Part shown: positions 26,804 to 36,206 of the stretch, one piece after another | Numbering within the stretch: position 1 is the first letter of the stretch | Layout of the letters: every line of letters begins with the position of its first letter | Source of the DNA: Polaromonas sp. | GTDB lineage: Bacteria > Pseudomonadota > Gammaproteobacteria > Burkholderiales > Burkholderiaceae_C | Assembly (NCBI RefSeq): GCF_013817205.1 | Contig: NZ_JACDDD010000011.1 | Coordinates: 1-60,590, forward strand | Reading direction: 5' to 3' | Length of the DNA: 60,590 nt | Program-made: the position numbers and the translations under genes | Notes under the pieces: generated by a model | Told to the model about the DNA's origin: nothing | The model's input: only the letters and a program-made list of their open reading frames with translations | The model's database searches: none

Positions 26804-27601
26804 TCAATAGGTGCCGGGGTACGCGCCGCCATCAGCGAGCACGTTCTGGCCGGTGATGTAGGCCGCATGGGTGCTGCACAAAAAAGCGCAGATGGCGCCG
26901 AACTCTTCCGGCGTCCCGAACCGGCGGGCCGGAATCGTCTTGCGGCGCGCGTCCATGATCGCATCCACCGGCTGGCCGCTTTTGTTGGCCGCGCCCTGCA
27001 TGGTCACGCGCAGGCGGTCGGTCTCGAAGGCACCGGGCAGCAGATTGTTGATGGTCACACCGCTGCCCGCCAGCTTGCTGGTGCGTGCCAAGCCGGCAAC
27101 AAATCCGGTCAGCCCGCTGCGGGCGCCGTTGGACAGGCCCAGGATGTCGATGGGCGCCTTGACCGAGCTTGAGGTGATGTTGACGATGCGGCCGAAACCG
27201 CGGGCGGCCATGCCGTCCACCGTGGCCTTGATCAGCTCGATCGGCGTCAGCATATTGGCATCGACCGCCTTGATCCAGGCGTCACGGTCCCAGTCGCGGA
27301 AGTCGCCGGGCGGCGGACCGCCGGCGTTGGTGACCACGATGTCAAAGTCCTTGCGCTGCGCAAACACCGCAGCACGGCCGTCTATGGTGGTAATGTCTGC
27401 AGCAAGAAATTGCACCGTAGCCCCCGACCCGCCTGCATAGTCAGCTATTAATTTTGTAGCGGCGGCCTTCAGCACCTCGGCACCCCGGGCCACAATCAGC
27501 ACATTCACCCCTTCGCGCACCAGCGCCTGGGCACAGCCCAGGCCCAGTCCCTTGCTGGCGCCACACACCAGCGCCCATTTGCCTGCGATGCCCAGATCCA
27601 T
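26804..27601 (-). CDS. SDR-family oxidoreductase with altered active site
   Basis: 265 residues, Rossmann fold with the cofactor loop VCGASKGLGLGCA and NAGGPPPGDF. The family's catalytic Tyr-x-x-x-Lys is replaced: GLSNGARSGL aligns Ser and Arg in those places. Such divergent SDRs are often annotated as 3-oxoacyl-ACP reductase-like, but activity cannot be assumed. A dispersed-repeat copy at 27413-27460 supplies the peptide around TKLIADYAGGSGAT between helix alphaC and strand beta3. First gene of a three-gene minus-strand run. Confidence 0.88.
   Translation of the reverse strand: MDLGIAGKWALVCGASKGLGLGCAQALVREGVNVLIVARGAEVLKAAATKLIADYAGGSGATVQFLAADITTIDGRAAVFAQRKDFDIVVTNAGGPPPGDFRDWDRDAWIKAVDANMLTPIELIKATVDGMAARGFGRIVNITSSSVKAPIDILGLSNGARSGLTGFVAGLARTSKLAGSGVTINNLLPGAFETDRLRVTMQGAANKSGQPVDAIMDARRKTIPARRFGTPEEFGAICAFLCSTHAAYITGQNVLADGGAYPGTY
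27413..27460 (+). repeat. Dispersed ~50-bp repeat, copy 4 (inside the SDR gene)
   Basis: Plus strand: CACCGTAGCCCCCGACCCGC, then CAGCTATTAATTTTGTAGC, arm-then-core (O1). The gene is on the other strand, so the protein reads it core-first (O2). Confidence 0.75.
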
Positions 27602-27761
27602 AATATTTCCGCTTCGTTTCGTGAAAGTGAAGGGCCATGATACTGAGTAAATTCAACCGCCTGCACGGGCTGGTTTCTTGTGTCTTGCCGCTTGGTGGGG
27701 AGTTATGCCTACTGTCCAAGAGGAGACGCAGGCGCAGCGTGACGCAAACAAAGCCGCCACC

Positions 27762-28703
27762 TCACGTCCGCCCACGGGTAAACACAAATATCCCCGCAAT
27801 GACCAGCACCGTCCCCGCCGCCACCCACGCGGTAAACGGCTCACCAAGAATCACCACACCCATCAGGATGGTGGATATCGGCCCCACCATGCCGGCCTGC
27901 GAGGCCATGCTGGCGCCAATGCGCTCGATCGCCATCATCACCATCAGCACGGGCGCAACCGTGCACAAAGTGGCGTTGAGCAGCGACAGCCAGATGACCT
28001 CGGGCGCCACTGCTGCGGCACTGAGCGGCCTGAGCAGCGCAAACTGCAGCAGACAACACAGGCAAGCGACCGTGCTGGCCAGCCCCACCAGCCGCAGGGC
28101 GCCCAGGCGTTTGACCAGCTCGCCGCTGTAGACAAGATAGATCGCATAACTGATGGCACTGAGAAACACCAACAAGGCACCCCAGGCGGCTTCCGGTCCC
28201 AACAAGGTGATTTCATGGCCGAACACCAGCACCACACCGCTGTAACTGATAGCCATGCCAATGATTTGCGTTGCTGTGATACGCCGGCGGTAGAGCACCA
28301 GTCCCAGCAGCACTACCAGCGTCGGATTGAGATACAGGATGAGGCGTTCGAGCGAAGCGGTGATGTAGGCCAGGCCCGCGAAGTCGAGAAAGCTCGCCAG
28401 GTAATAACCAGTGAAGCCCAGCCAGAGCACGCCGAGCCAGTCCTTGCGCGTGAGGCTTGCCCTGCCCCGGCTGGCCCACCATGCCATCAGCGCGAAGATC
28501 GGCAGCGCAAACAGCATGCGGTACATGATCAGGGTGACGGCATCGACGCCGTAGCGATAGGCGAGCTTGACGATGATCGCCTTGCCGCTGAAGAAAATGG
28601 CACCCAGGGTTGCCAGCAGCAGGCCGCTCGCTATGCTTTTAGGAGCTATAGGCGCCCTCTGGATATGGGCTGGAGGCAGTTTTTGCTCTGAAATATGAGA
28701 CAA
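27762..28703 (-). CDS. EamA (DMT) family transporter
   Basis: 313 residues, ten helices, two EamA repeats (LLLATLGAIFFSGKAIIVKL; WGALLVFLSAISYAIYLVYS). Inner-membrane drug/metabolite transporter, substrate unknown. The N-terminal ~24 residues before the first helix (around LPPAHIQRAPIAPKSIA) are encoded by a dispersed-repeat copy, so either the repeat has lengthened the cytoplasmic tail or translation begins further in. The 160 bp between this stop and the SDR start carry nothing recognised. Confidence 0.88.
   Translation of the reverse strand: MSHISEQKLPPAHIQRAPIAPKSIASGLLLATLGAIFFSGKAIIVKLAYRYGVDAVTLIMYRMLFALPIFALMAWWASRGRASLTRKDWLGVLWLGFTGYYLASFLDFAGLAYITASLERLILYLNPTLVVLLGLVLYRRRITATQIIGMAISYSGVVLVFGHEITLLGPEAAWGALLVFLSAISYAIYLVYSGELVKRLGALRLVGLASTVACLCCLLQFALLRPLSAAAVAPEVIWLSLLNATLCTVAPVLMVMMAIERIGASMASQAGMVGPISTILMGVVILGEPFTAWVAAGTVLVIAGIFVFTRGRT
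28630..28680 (-). repeat. Dispersed ~50-bp repeat, copy 5 (start of the EamA gene)
   Basis: On the gene strand it reads CTGCCTCCAGCCCATATCCA, then TATAGCTCCTAAAAGCATAG (O1), encoding LPPAHIQRAPIAPKSI in the third frame of the element. Confidence 0.85.
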
Positions 28704-28712
28704 GGCGGTTGT

Positions 28713-30323
28713 TTAAAAACCAACGGCCTGGCCGTCGCGCCGCGCATCGCTGGCCGCCACATAACCTTCGACCTTGGGGTTGCCGGCACGCCAGATGAAC
28801 TGGCCGGCGCCGAAGTCCTGGTAGGAATCGTTGATGACTTCCATGCGGTGGCCGCGCTCGGCCAGGCCCTGCACGGTGGCCTTGTCCATCGCCGATTCGA
28901 CATTGATCTCGAAACCGGCGTTGTAGCGCCAGCGCGGCGCATCGCAGGCAACTTGCGGGCTCTGCTTGTAGTCGAGCATGCGCACCAGGGTCTGCATGTG
29001 GCCCTGCGGCTGCATGTTGGCGCCCATCACCCCGTAAGACATCACGGGCTGGCCGTCCTTGCTGAGGAAAGCCGGAATGATGGTGTGAAACGGCCGCTTG
29101 CCTGGCGCCACCTGGTTGGGGCCCTCCTGCAGGCTGAAGGCATGGCCGCGGTTTTGCAGGCTGATACCGAACTCGGGCTCGACACAGCCCGAGCCAAAGC
29201 CCATGTAGTTGCTCTGGATGAAGCTGACCATCATGCCGTCTTCGTCGGCGGCAGTCAGGTAAATCGTGCCACCCTTGACCGGATTGCCTGCGCCGAAGTC
29301 CTGGGCCTTTTTCATGTCGATGAGTTTGGCACGCGACGCCAGGTAGGCGTCATCGAGCATTTGATCGACGCTCACCGCCATTGACGATGGTTCTGCCACG
29401 TATTTGTAGACATCGGCAAAGGCCAGCTTCATGGCTTCGATCTGCAGGTGCTGGGAATCGACGCCATCGACCACCAGGCCGGCCACATCGAACTTGTCCA
29501 GAATGCCCAGCGCGATCAGTGCAGCAATGCCCTGGCCGTTGGGCGGGATCTCATGCAGGGTGTAGCCACGGTAGTCCTTGCCAATGGGCTTGACCCACTC
29601 AGGCTGGTAGCTTTCAAAATCCCTGGCGGTGATGCTGCCACCGTTGTTGGCAGCAAATTTTTCAATCGCCTGCGCAATTTCGCCGCCGTAAAAAGCCGAG
29701 CCCTTGCTCTGTGCAATCGCGCGCAAGGCCTTGCCGGCCGCCTTGAACTGGAATAGCTCGCCGATGGTGGGCGCTCGGCCCCAGGGCAGGAAGGATTGGG
29801 CAAACCCTGGCTGGCCTTTCAGCTCCTCAGTGGCTGCCGCCCATTTCTGCTGCACCACCGGCGGCAGCAGATAGCCGCGCTCGGCAATTTCAATGGCCGG
29901 CTCCATCAGGTCGGCAAAGGGCAGCTTGCCGAAACGTTCGCTCATGGCGACCCAGCCGGCCACGGCGCCAGGCACGCTGACCGAATCCATGCCACGCTTC
30001 GGCGGGGTTTGTGCCTCAGCGCCGTATTTTTTCCGGAAGTAATCCGGTGTCCAGCTCTGCGGCGCGCGGCCTGAGGCGTTCAAACCATGCAGTTCTTTGC
30101 CGTCCCAGATCAGGCAAAAAGCATCGCTGCCCAGGCCGTTGCTGACCGGCTCGACCATCGTCATCGCCGCCGCCGAGGCAATCGCCGCGTCCACCGCGTT
30201 GCCACCTTTCAGCATCATGCGCAGGCCAGCTTGCGCACCCAGCGGGTGGGAGGTGGACACCACATTGCGCGCAAACAGCGGAAGGCGGGTGGAGGAATAG
30301 GGGTTGTCGTAATTGAAGTTCAT
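28713..30323 (-). CDS. Gamma-glutamyltransferase family protein
   Basis: 536 residues from the ATG at 30323. N-terminal nucleophile hydrolase made as a precursor that cleaves itself before a Thr: here GGTIYLTAADEDG marks that site. STSHPLGAQAGLRMMLKGGN and the substrate region GFGSGCVEPEFGISLQNRG fit GGT-like hydrolases. No signal peptide is seen, unlike secreted GGT, so it may act in the cytoplasm; the substrate may be a glutathione conjugate or another gamma-glutamyl compound. It follows the Bug-type binding-protein gene by 37 bp, so uptake and breakdown may be linked. Confidence 0.9.
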   Translation of the reverse strand: MNFNYDNPYSSTRLPLFARNVVSTSHPLGAQAGLRMMLKGGNAVDAAIASAAAMTMVEPVSNGLGSDAFCLIWDGKELHGLNASGRAPQSWTPDYFRKKYGAEAQTPPKRGMDSVSVPGAVAGWVAMSERFGKLPFADLMEPAIEIAERGYLLPPVVQQKWAAATEELKGQPGFAQSFLPWGRAPTIGELFQFKAAGKALRAIAQSKGSAFYGGEIAQAIEKFAANNGGSITARDFESYQPEWVKPIGKDYRGYTLHEIPPNGQGIAALIALGILDKFDVAGLVVDGVDSQHLQIEAMKLAFADVYKYVAEPSSMAVSVDQMLDDAYLASRAKLIDMKKAQDFGAGNPVKGGTIYLTAADEDGMMVSFIQSNYMGFGSGCVEPEFGISLQNRGHAFSLQEGPNQVAPGKRPFHTIIPAFLSKDGQPVMSYGVMGANMQPQGHMQTLVRMLDYKQSPQVACDAPRWRYNAGFEINVESAMDKATVQGLAERGHRMEVINDSYQDFGAGQFIWRAGNPKVEGYVAASDARRDGQAVGF

Positions 30324-30360
30324 GGAGAGCTCTAAAGAGAGGGGCGCGCAGACCGGATGG

Positions 30361-31347
30361 TCAATCGGTGGTGATCTTGCGTTCGGCGATGATTTTCTTC
30401 CACTTCGCGTTGTCGGCGCGGACCATGGCCGCAAAGACCTGCGGCGTGCCGCCTGTGGGTTCGGCACCCAGCCGGGCAAAACGCTCCTTCACCTCGGCAT
30501 CGGCCAGCGCCGCATTGACCGCCTGGTTCACGCGGGCGGTGAGTTCGGGACTCAGACCTTTGGGACCATACACGCCAAACCAGGTCACCGATTCGAAGCC
30601 CGGCAGGCTCTCGGACACCGTCGGCAGATCGGGCGCCAGCGCCGTGCGGTTGAGGGTGGTTACCGCCAGTGCGCGCAGCTTGCCGTCCTTGACATGCGGC
30701 ATGCCGGTGACGAAGGAGTCAAACAGCACATCGAGCTTGCCGCTGATCAGGTCGGGCATGGCCAGCGCCGTGCCGCGGTAGGGAATATGAAGGATGAAGG
30801 TGCCGGACTGCGCCTTGAAATACTCGGTGGTCAGGTGCACGATGGTGCCGTTGCCGCTGGACGCGTAGTTCAGGCGGCCGAGATTCTTGCGCGCGTGATC
30901 GGTGAACTCACGCATGGACCGGGCCGGCGACGAGTTCGGCACCAGGACGATGTTGGGCGAACTGGCGACGTAGGCAATCGGGGTGAAATCCGTCTCGGCG
31001 TTGTACGGGATCTTCGGATTGATGGCCGGGCCGATGCTGTGTGTGCTTGAGGTCGCCAGCAGCAGCGTGTAGCCGTCCGGCGGAGCCTTGGACGCAGCAT
31101 CCGCACCTATGGTGCCACCGGCGCCGGGACGGTTGTCGACCACCACGGTCTGGCCGATTTTTTCGCCCAGTTTTTGCGATAGGGCGCGCGCGAGGATGTC
31201 GGTGGCGCCACCTGCCGGAAACGGCACGATCATGCGTATCGGTCTGGCCGGATAGCCCAGGGCCGTAGCGGCCGGCGGCGCTGTCTGTGCGGTAGCCAAG
31301 AAAACCGGGAAGACAAGCGCTGCAACGATGCTATGTGTACGTTTCAT
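30361..31347 (-). CDS. Bug-type (TctC) tripartite tricarboxylate transporter substrate-binding protein
   Basis: 328 residues with an N-terminal signal peptide (MKRTHSIVAALVFPVFLATA). The family signature PIRMIVPFPAGGATDILAR opens the mature protein, and VVVDNRPGAGGTIGADAASK is the second conserved block. It is a periplasmic receptor for a carboxylate or related solute. It is separated from the membrane genes tctBA by a terminator, so it may be expressed on its own with the gamma-glutamyltransferase gene. Confidence 0.93.
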   Translation of the reverse strand: MKRTHSIVAALVFPVFLATAQTAPPAATALGYPARPIRMIVPFPAGGATDILARALSQKLGEKIGQTVVVDNRPGAGGTIGADAASKAPPDGYTLLLATSSTHSIGPAINPKIPYNAETDFTPIAYVASSPNIVLVPNSSPARSMREFTDHARKNLGRLNYASSGNGTIVHLTTEYFKAQSGTFILHIPYRGTALAMPDLISGKLDVLFDSFVTGMPHVKDGKLRALAVTTLNRTALAPDLPTVSESLPGFESVTWFGVYGPKGLSPELTARVNQAVNAALADAEVKERFARLGAEPTGGTPQVFAAMVRADNAKWKKIIAERKITTD

Positions 31348-31423
31348 TTCTCGGATTGTGAATGATTTTGCTGCCGTGTGCCCGGGGTGGCGACGGGACT
31401 AGCCCGGGCACACAGCCAGGCAT

Positions 31424-31451
31424 AAAAAAAGCGCCCAAAGGCGCTTCTTTT
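31424..31451 (-). terminator. Rho-independent terminator after tctA
   Basis: On the minus strand AAGCGCC / GGCGCTT closes a four-base loop and is followed by seven T. It ends the tctBA transcript before the tctC-like gene. The plus strand also has TCTTTT behind the stem. Confidence 0.85.
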
Positions 31452-31467
31452 AATGGGGAAGGGATAT

Positions 31468-32979
31468 TCAGTCCTCGACAAAGGCTTCTTCCCGCTTTCT
31501 TTTCACTGAGGGCAGCAGCACGATCACCAGCAGCAGGGCACCTATCGCCAACAGGCTGGCCGACAATGGTCGCGTGACAAAGGTGCTCCAGTCTCCGCGC
31601 GACAGCAGCAGGGCCCGGCGCAGGTTTTCCTCCATCATCGGCCCCAGGATAAAGCCCAGTAGCAGGGGTGCGGGCTCGGCGCCCAGCTTGATGAACAAGT
31701 AGCCAATGACTCCGAAAATTGCCACCATCCAGATGTCCCAGGTGTTGTTGTTGGTCGAATACACGCCAATCGCGCAGAACAACACAATTGCGGGAAACAA
31801 CAAGCGGTAGGGAATGGTCAGCAGCTTGATCCAGATGCCGATCAGCGGCAGGTTCAGGATCACCAGCATGGCGTTGCCGATCCACATCGACGCGATCAAG
31901 CCCCAGAACAACTCCGGGTTGCTGGTCATGACCTGCGGACCGGGCTGGATGTTGTGAATGGTCATGGCGCCGACCATCAAAGCCATCACAGCATTCGGGG
32001 GAATGCCCAAGGTAAGCAGCGGAATGAAGGAAGTCTGCGAACCGGCATTGTTGGCCGCTTCAGGGGCAGCCACACCGCGGATGTTGCCCTGGCCGAAAGG
32101 CACTTCGCCTGGACGGCCCTTGATTTTCTTCTCCAGCGTGTAGGCTGCAAAGGCCGACAGCAGGGCACCACCGCCAGGCAGAATGCCGAGGGCCGAACCC
32201 AGGGCCGTGCCGCGCAGCACCGCAGGCGCCATATCCTTGAAATCCTGCTTGGTCGGCATCAGGCCCGAAACCTTGGCCGTAAAGACCTCGCGCTCATGCT
32301 CGGGCTGGGACAGGTTGCTGATGATCTCACCATAGCCGAACACACCCATGGCAATCACCACGAAGCCGATGCCGTCAGTCAGTTCCGGCACGTCGAAACT
32401 GAAGCGTGCCACGCCAGAGTTCACGTCGGTCCCGATCAGGCCCAGCAGCAGGCCGAGCACAATCATGCCGACCGCCTTGAGCAGCGACCCGGAAGCCAGT
32501 ACAACAGCCCCAATCAGGCCCAGCACCATCAGCGCGAAATATTCGGCCGGGCCAAACTTGAACGCCAGTTCCGTCAGCGGCGGTGCGAAGGCCGCAATGA
32601 TGAGCGTGCCGACGCATCCGGCAAAGAAGGACCCCAGGCCCGCAGCGGCCAGCGCCGGCCCCGCTCGCCCCTTTCGGGCCATCTGGTAGCCGTCGATACA
32701 GGTCACCACCGATGAAGACTCGCCGGGCAGATTCACCAGAATAGCTGTAGTGGACCCGCCGTATTGGGAACCGTAATAAATACCGGCCAGCATGATCAGC
32801 GCCGACACCGGAGGCAGCGCATAGGTGGCAGGCAGCAGCATCGCGATAGTGGCGACGGGGCCGATGCCCGGCAGCACTCCAATCAAGGTACCCAGAACAC
32901 AACCGGCGAAGGCGTACAGCAGGTTGATGGGCGTAAAGGCCACGCCAAACCCCAGTGACAAATTTGCAATCAAATCCAT
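31468..32979 (-). CDS. tctA: Tripartite tricarboxylate transporter permease, large subunit
   Basis: 503 residues, about twelve helices. The family signature GVLPGIGPVATIAMLLP near the N-terminus and its second copy GSALGILPGGGALLSAF are present; YGGSTTAILVNLPGESSSVV is also diagnostic. It forms the inner-membrane channel with TctB and a Bug receptor, driven by the ion gradient. It starts 10 bp after the tctB stop, with AAGGAAAACAAA before the ATG. Confidence 0.95.
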   Translation of the reverse strand: MDLIANLSLGFGVAFTPINLLYAFAGCVLGTLIGVLPGIGPVATIAMLLPATYALPPVSALIMLAGIYYGSQYGGSTTAILVNLPGESSSVVTCIDGYQMARKGRAGPALAAAGLGSFFAGCVGTLIIAAFAPPLTELAFKFGPAEYFALMVLGLIGAVVLASGSLLKAVGMIVLGLLLGLIGTDVNSGVARFSFDVPELTDGIGFVVIAMGVFGYGEIISNLSQPEHEREVFTAKVSGLMPTKQDFKDMAPAVLRGTALGSALGILPGGGALLSAFAAYTLEKKIKGRPGEVPFGQGNIRGVAAPEAANNAGSQTSFIPLLTLGIPPNAVMALMVGAMTIHNIQPGPQVMTSNPELFWGLIASMWIGNAMLVILNLPLIGIWIKLLTIPYRLLFPAIVLFCAIGVYSTNNNTWDIWMVAIFGVIGYLFIKLGAEPAPLLLGFILGPMMEENLRRALLLSRGDWSTFVTRPLSASLLAIGALLLVIVLLPSVKRKREEAFVED

Positions 32980-32989
32980 TTTGTTTTCC

Positions 32990-33478
32990 TTAGCCGGTGA
33001 TGAACGAGGGCCACACCGGGAACTGCAGCTTCAGGGCGACAACAAAGGCGAGGTAGCTGCCAATGGCCAGCACGGTCGCAAGAATGAACGTTGTCTTGTA
33101 CTTCCATCCGGCTTCAGCCATGCTGGCAACAAACACCAGTGCGTAAATGCCAACAATCATGCCGAAGGCCGGAATTCCGAACTTGGCAACGCCGGTCAGC
33201 AAAATGCCGAAAATCACATTGGCGCCGATCACGAAAATCAGCGGCCTCCAGGCGATCCTGCCGATCTTGTCGCCGCCTTCAGTTTCCACCACCAGTGCAG
33301 AAAAGGTCACGGCAGCACCGATCACAGCCAGCAAAATGCCCAGCATCAGCGGGAAGTATCCCGGTCCCATGCGCGCGCCCGTACCGACGTTGTAGGTGCT
33401 GGCGCCCCAAGCGAAGGCCACGCCCACGGTCATGAACATCAGCCCGCAGAAGAAGTCTTTTTGACTCTTGATATGCAC
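32990..33478 (-). CDS. tctB: Tripartite tricarboxylate transporter small subunit TctB
   Basis: 162 residues, four helices, with the usual TctB features GTGARMGPGYFPLMLG and a C-terminal pair of helices. It begins with GTG at 33478; GGAG lies nine bases upstream and no better ATG exists. First gene of tctBA. The 130 bp upstream (33479-33608) hold no recognised promoter. Confidence 0.92.
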   Translation of the reverse strand: MHIKSQKDFFCGLMFMTVGVAFAWGASTYNVGTGARMGPGYFPLMLGILLAVIGAAVTFSALVVETEGGDKIGRIAWRPLIFVIGANVIFGILLTGVAKFGIPAFGMIVGIYALVFVASMAEAGWKYKTTFILATVLAIGSYLAFVVALKLQFPVWPSFITG

Positions 33479-33608
33479 AGTGTTTGTCTCCTGTAATAAG
33501 AACTATTGGATCGCTGAATTGTGCATGGATTCACCCCTGCGCAGGATGTGGCTTTCACTTACGCAAGGAAGCCTTCAGAACCCCGACATGTCTCCGTCGA
33601 GACAGTAT

Positions 33609-35411
33609 TCATGACAGGGGTGGTGTGGTGGACAGGATTTCCTCGATGGTGGTCACGCCCTCGGCCACCTTGAGCGCTCCCGCCAGACGCAAGGGGCGCA
33701 TGCCATCGCTCACAGCCTGGCGCCGCAAGGCGTCAATGTTCGGCTCCCGGGTGACCCTGTCCTTGAAGGCCTCGGTCACCGTCAGCAATTCGTACAAGCC
33801 CATGCGGCCCATGAAGCCGGTCATGCGGCAATCGACGCAGCCCACCGGTTTGTACGGCTGATACGCTCCGTTGATCTGCCAGGGCTTGACGATCTCGCAC
33901 AGGGCTTCGCGCGAACTGCCTTCATCTTTTTCGCGGCATTGCGCACACAGCGTGCGTACCAGGCGCTGCGCCAGCACACCCAGCAGCGTTGCGTTGATCA
34001 GGTAGGCCGGCACGCCGAGCTCCATCAAACGCGACACCGCCGAAGGCGCATCGTTGGTGTGCAGGGTGCTGAACACCAGATGACCGGTCAGGGCGGCCTG
34101 CACCGCCATCTCGGCGGTTTGCAAGTCCCGGATCTCGCCCACCATGATGATGTCCGGGTCCTGCCGCATCAGGGCGCGCAGGCCTTCGGGAAAATCGAAA
34201 TCAAGATGGGCCTGCACCTGTGTCTGGTTGAAGGCCGGCTCGATCATCTCGATCGGGTCCTCGATGGTGCTGACATTGACCTCTTCGGTGGCGATGCGTT
34301 TGAGCGTCGAATACAGCGTCGTGGTTTTGCCCGAGCCGGTCGGGCCGGTGACCAGCACAATGCCGTAGGGACGTTTGACCAGTTGCTCCCAGCGCGTCGC
34401 GTCGTGCTGCGAAAAGCCCAGCGCATCGAGGTCCTTGACGGTGGTATCGGGGTCAAAAATGCGCATCACCATTTTTTCACCGAAGGCTGTCGGCAAGGTG
34501 GACAGGCGCATTTCGACCTCGTCGCCGCGCGGATTGCGGGTCTTGATGCGGCCGTCCTGCGGCCGCCTCTTTTCAACCACATCCATGCGGCCCAGCAGCT
34601 TGATGCGCGCGGTCATGGCGTTGTGCACGCCCATCGGCATCTGATAAACCGGATGCAACACGCCGTCGATACGGAAACGGATCACGCCCTGGTCGCGCCG
34701 TGGCTCCAGGTGGATGTCGCTGGCGCGCTGGTCAAAGGCGTACTGCCAGAGCCAGTCCACCACCTGCACCACGCCCTGGTCGTTGGCATCGAGCTGCTTG
34801 TTGCTTTTGTTCAGCTCAACCAGTTGCTCAAAACTCGCGGCACCGCTGTTGCCACCGGCCTTCATTGCCGCCTTGACCGATTTGGCCAGTGCAAAAAATT
34901 CGGCCGTGTAGCGGGCGATCTCTGACGGGTTGGCCACCACCAGGCGCACGCTGCGTTTGGCCTGACGCTCGACCTCGGACACCCAGTCCGTGATAAAGGG
35001 CTCGGAAGTCGCGATCACGACTTCGACGCTTGTCACCTGCACCGGCAAGACCTTGTGGCGCTCGGCATACAGAGCTGACATGGTGTCGGCGACCTTGCCC
35101 ACATCGACCTTCAGGGGATCGATGCGCAAATAACCCAGGCCGGCGCGGCCCGCCAGCCACTGGGCAATGGTCTCAATATCCAGCGGCTTGCCGTCGGCCA
35201 GCCGCGTCATGCTGACGCTGGCCAGGCGGATCAGCGGATGCTGGGCGCTTTGCACCTGCGCGCAACGGGTAATCGTGCGCTGCGCCTCGGCGGCCGAGAT
35301 CACCCCGTCTTCGCTGAGCCACTCGACCAGGCGGCGCCAGTCCAGCGGTCCCGCCGGGACGGCTTGGCCAGACGTTTGAGGGCGGGACTGCGGGGGCATG
35401 GCGGGGCGCAT
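33609..35411 (-). CDS. GspE/PulE-type secretion or pilus ATPase
   Basis: 600 residues. C-terminal ATPase: Walker A GPTGSGKTTTLYSTL, Asp box STIEDPIEM, Walker B MRQDPDIIMVGEIRD, His box LTGHLVFSTLHTND. A zinc-binding region with CAQCREKDEGS...GCVDCR follows. The N-terminal ~200 residues form the GspE_N-like domain. It powers type II secretion or type IV pilus assembly, but no other pilus or secretin gene is nearby; here it closes an operon of unrelated enzymes, 22 bp after the preceding stop. Confidence 0.93.
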   Translation of the reverse strand: MRPAMPPQSRPQTSGQAVPAGPLDWRRLVEWLSEDGVISAAEAQRTITRCAQVQSAQHPLIRLASVSMTRLADGKPLDIETIAQWLAGRAGLGYLRIDPLKVDVGKVADTMSALYAERHKVLPVQVTSVEVVIATSEPFITDWVSEVERQAKRSVRLVVANPSEIARYTAEFFALAKSVKAAMKAGGNSGAASFEQLVELNKSNKQLDANDQGVVQVVDWLWQYAFDQRASDIHLEPRRDQGVIRFRIDGVLHPVYQMPMGVHNAMTARIKLLGRMDVVEKRRPQDGRIKTRNPRGDEVEMRLSTLPTAFGEKMVMRIFDPDTTVKDLDALGFSQHDATRWEQLVKRPYGIVLVTGPTGSGKTTTLYSTLKRIATEEVNVSTIEDPIEMIEPAFNQTQVQAHLDFDFPEGLRALMRQDPDIIMVGEIRDLQTAEMAVQAALTGHLVFSTLHTNDAPSAVSRLMELGVPAYLINATLLGVLAQRLVRTLCAQCREKDEGSSREALCEIVKPWQINGAYQPYKPVGCVDCRMTGFMGRMGLYELLTVTEAFKDRVTREPNIDALRRQAVSDGMRPLRLAGALKVAEGVTTIEEILSTTPPLS

Positions 35412-35433
35412 GGGGGCACTTTAACTGAAGCGC

Positions 35434-36198
35434 TCAGCAAACCGGTTTAAACAGCCTGAGCCATTTTTTGGCGGGCAAGCCGAAGCGCGACTCGATGGCG
35501 TCTGCCTGTTGAACCAGTTCGCCGCGCTCAGGCCGGGTCGGCTCGCGCTGCGCCAGAACAATGGTGTTGCCTTCGCGCGTCGGCTTGAATGCCCACACCG
35601 ATTCCGGGCCGAAAGCTTCGGCTATTTTTTCTAGGGAGCGCAGGTAGCTGGAATCGCGGCCAAACAGGTTGACCGTCATCAAGCCGTCTTCGCTGAGCGC
35701 GTCGCGGCAGTCGACGTAAAAGGCTTCGCTGTCGAGCACGGGCGCCGCCGCCTCATGGTCGTACAAGTCCACCTGCAGCGCATCGAGGCGGCCCCGGTGC
35801 AAGGGATGGCGGATCTCCTGCGCAGCATCGGCCAGGATTACCTGCAGCCGCGCGTCGTCCTTGGGCAGCTTGAACCACAAGCGGCAGGCTGCAATCACCT
35901 GCGGATTCAGCTCCACCGCCGTGGTTTTCATCTTCAGCTTTTTGTAGCAGAACTTGGTCAGCGCCGCCGAGCCCAGGCCCAGCTGCATCACATGCCGCGA
36001 GGCCACGACGTCCGCATCGACAAACAGCAGCCAGGCCATCATGCGCTGGACGTACTCCAGCTCGATATCAAACGGTCTGTCCAGCAGCATGGAGCCCTGC
36101 ACCCACTCGGTGCCCAGGTGCAGGTAACGCACGTCGCCGAAGTCTGAAAAGTTGACTTCGGGCAGGTCCGGCGAGGAATCGGTGTTTTTGCGGGCCAT
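35434..36198 (-). CDS. Spermidine-synthase-like methyltransferase-fold protein
   Basis: 254 residues, Rossmann methyltransferase fold: MQLGLGSAALTKFCYKKL is motif I, AVELNPQVIAAC the acidic ribose-binding Glu, and LDALQVDLYDHEAAAPVL the catalytic-loop position. Aminopropyltransferases have a DAF/D-x-x-D here, but the match is partial, so I call it spermidine-synthase-like and not SpeE. Middle of the tatD to gspE run; it starts 8 bp after the glycosylase gene. Confidence 0.8.
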   Translation of the reverse strand: MARKNTDSSPDLPEVNFSDFGDVRYLHLGTEWVQGSMLLDRPFDIELEYVQRMMAWLLFVDADVVASRHVMQLGLGSAALTKFCYKKLKMKTTAVELNPQVIAACRLWFKLPKDDARLQVILADAAQEIRHPLHRGRLDALQVDLYDHEAAAPVLDSEAFYVDCRDALSEDGLMTVNLFGRDSSYLRSLEKIAEAFGPESVWAFKPTREGNTIVLAQREPTRPERGELVQQADAIESRFGLPAKKWLRLFKPVC

Positions 36199-36206
36199 CA
36201 GTGAAT

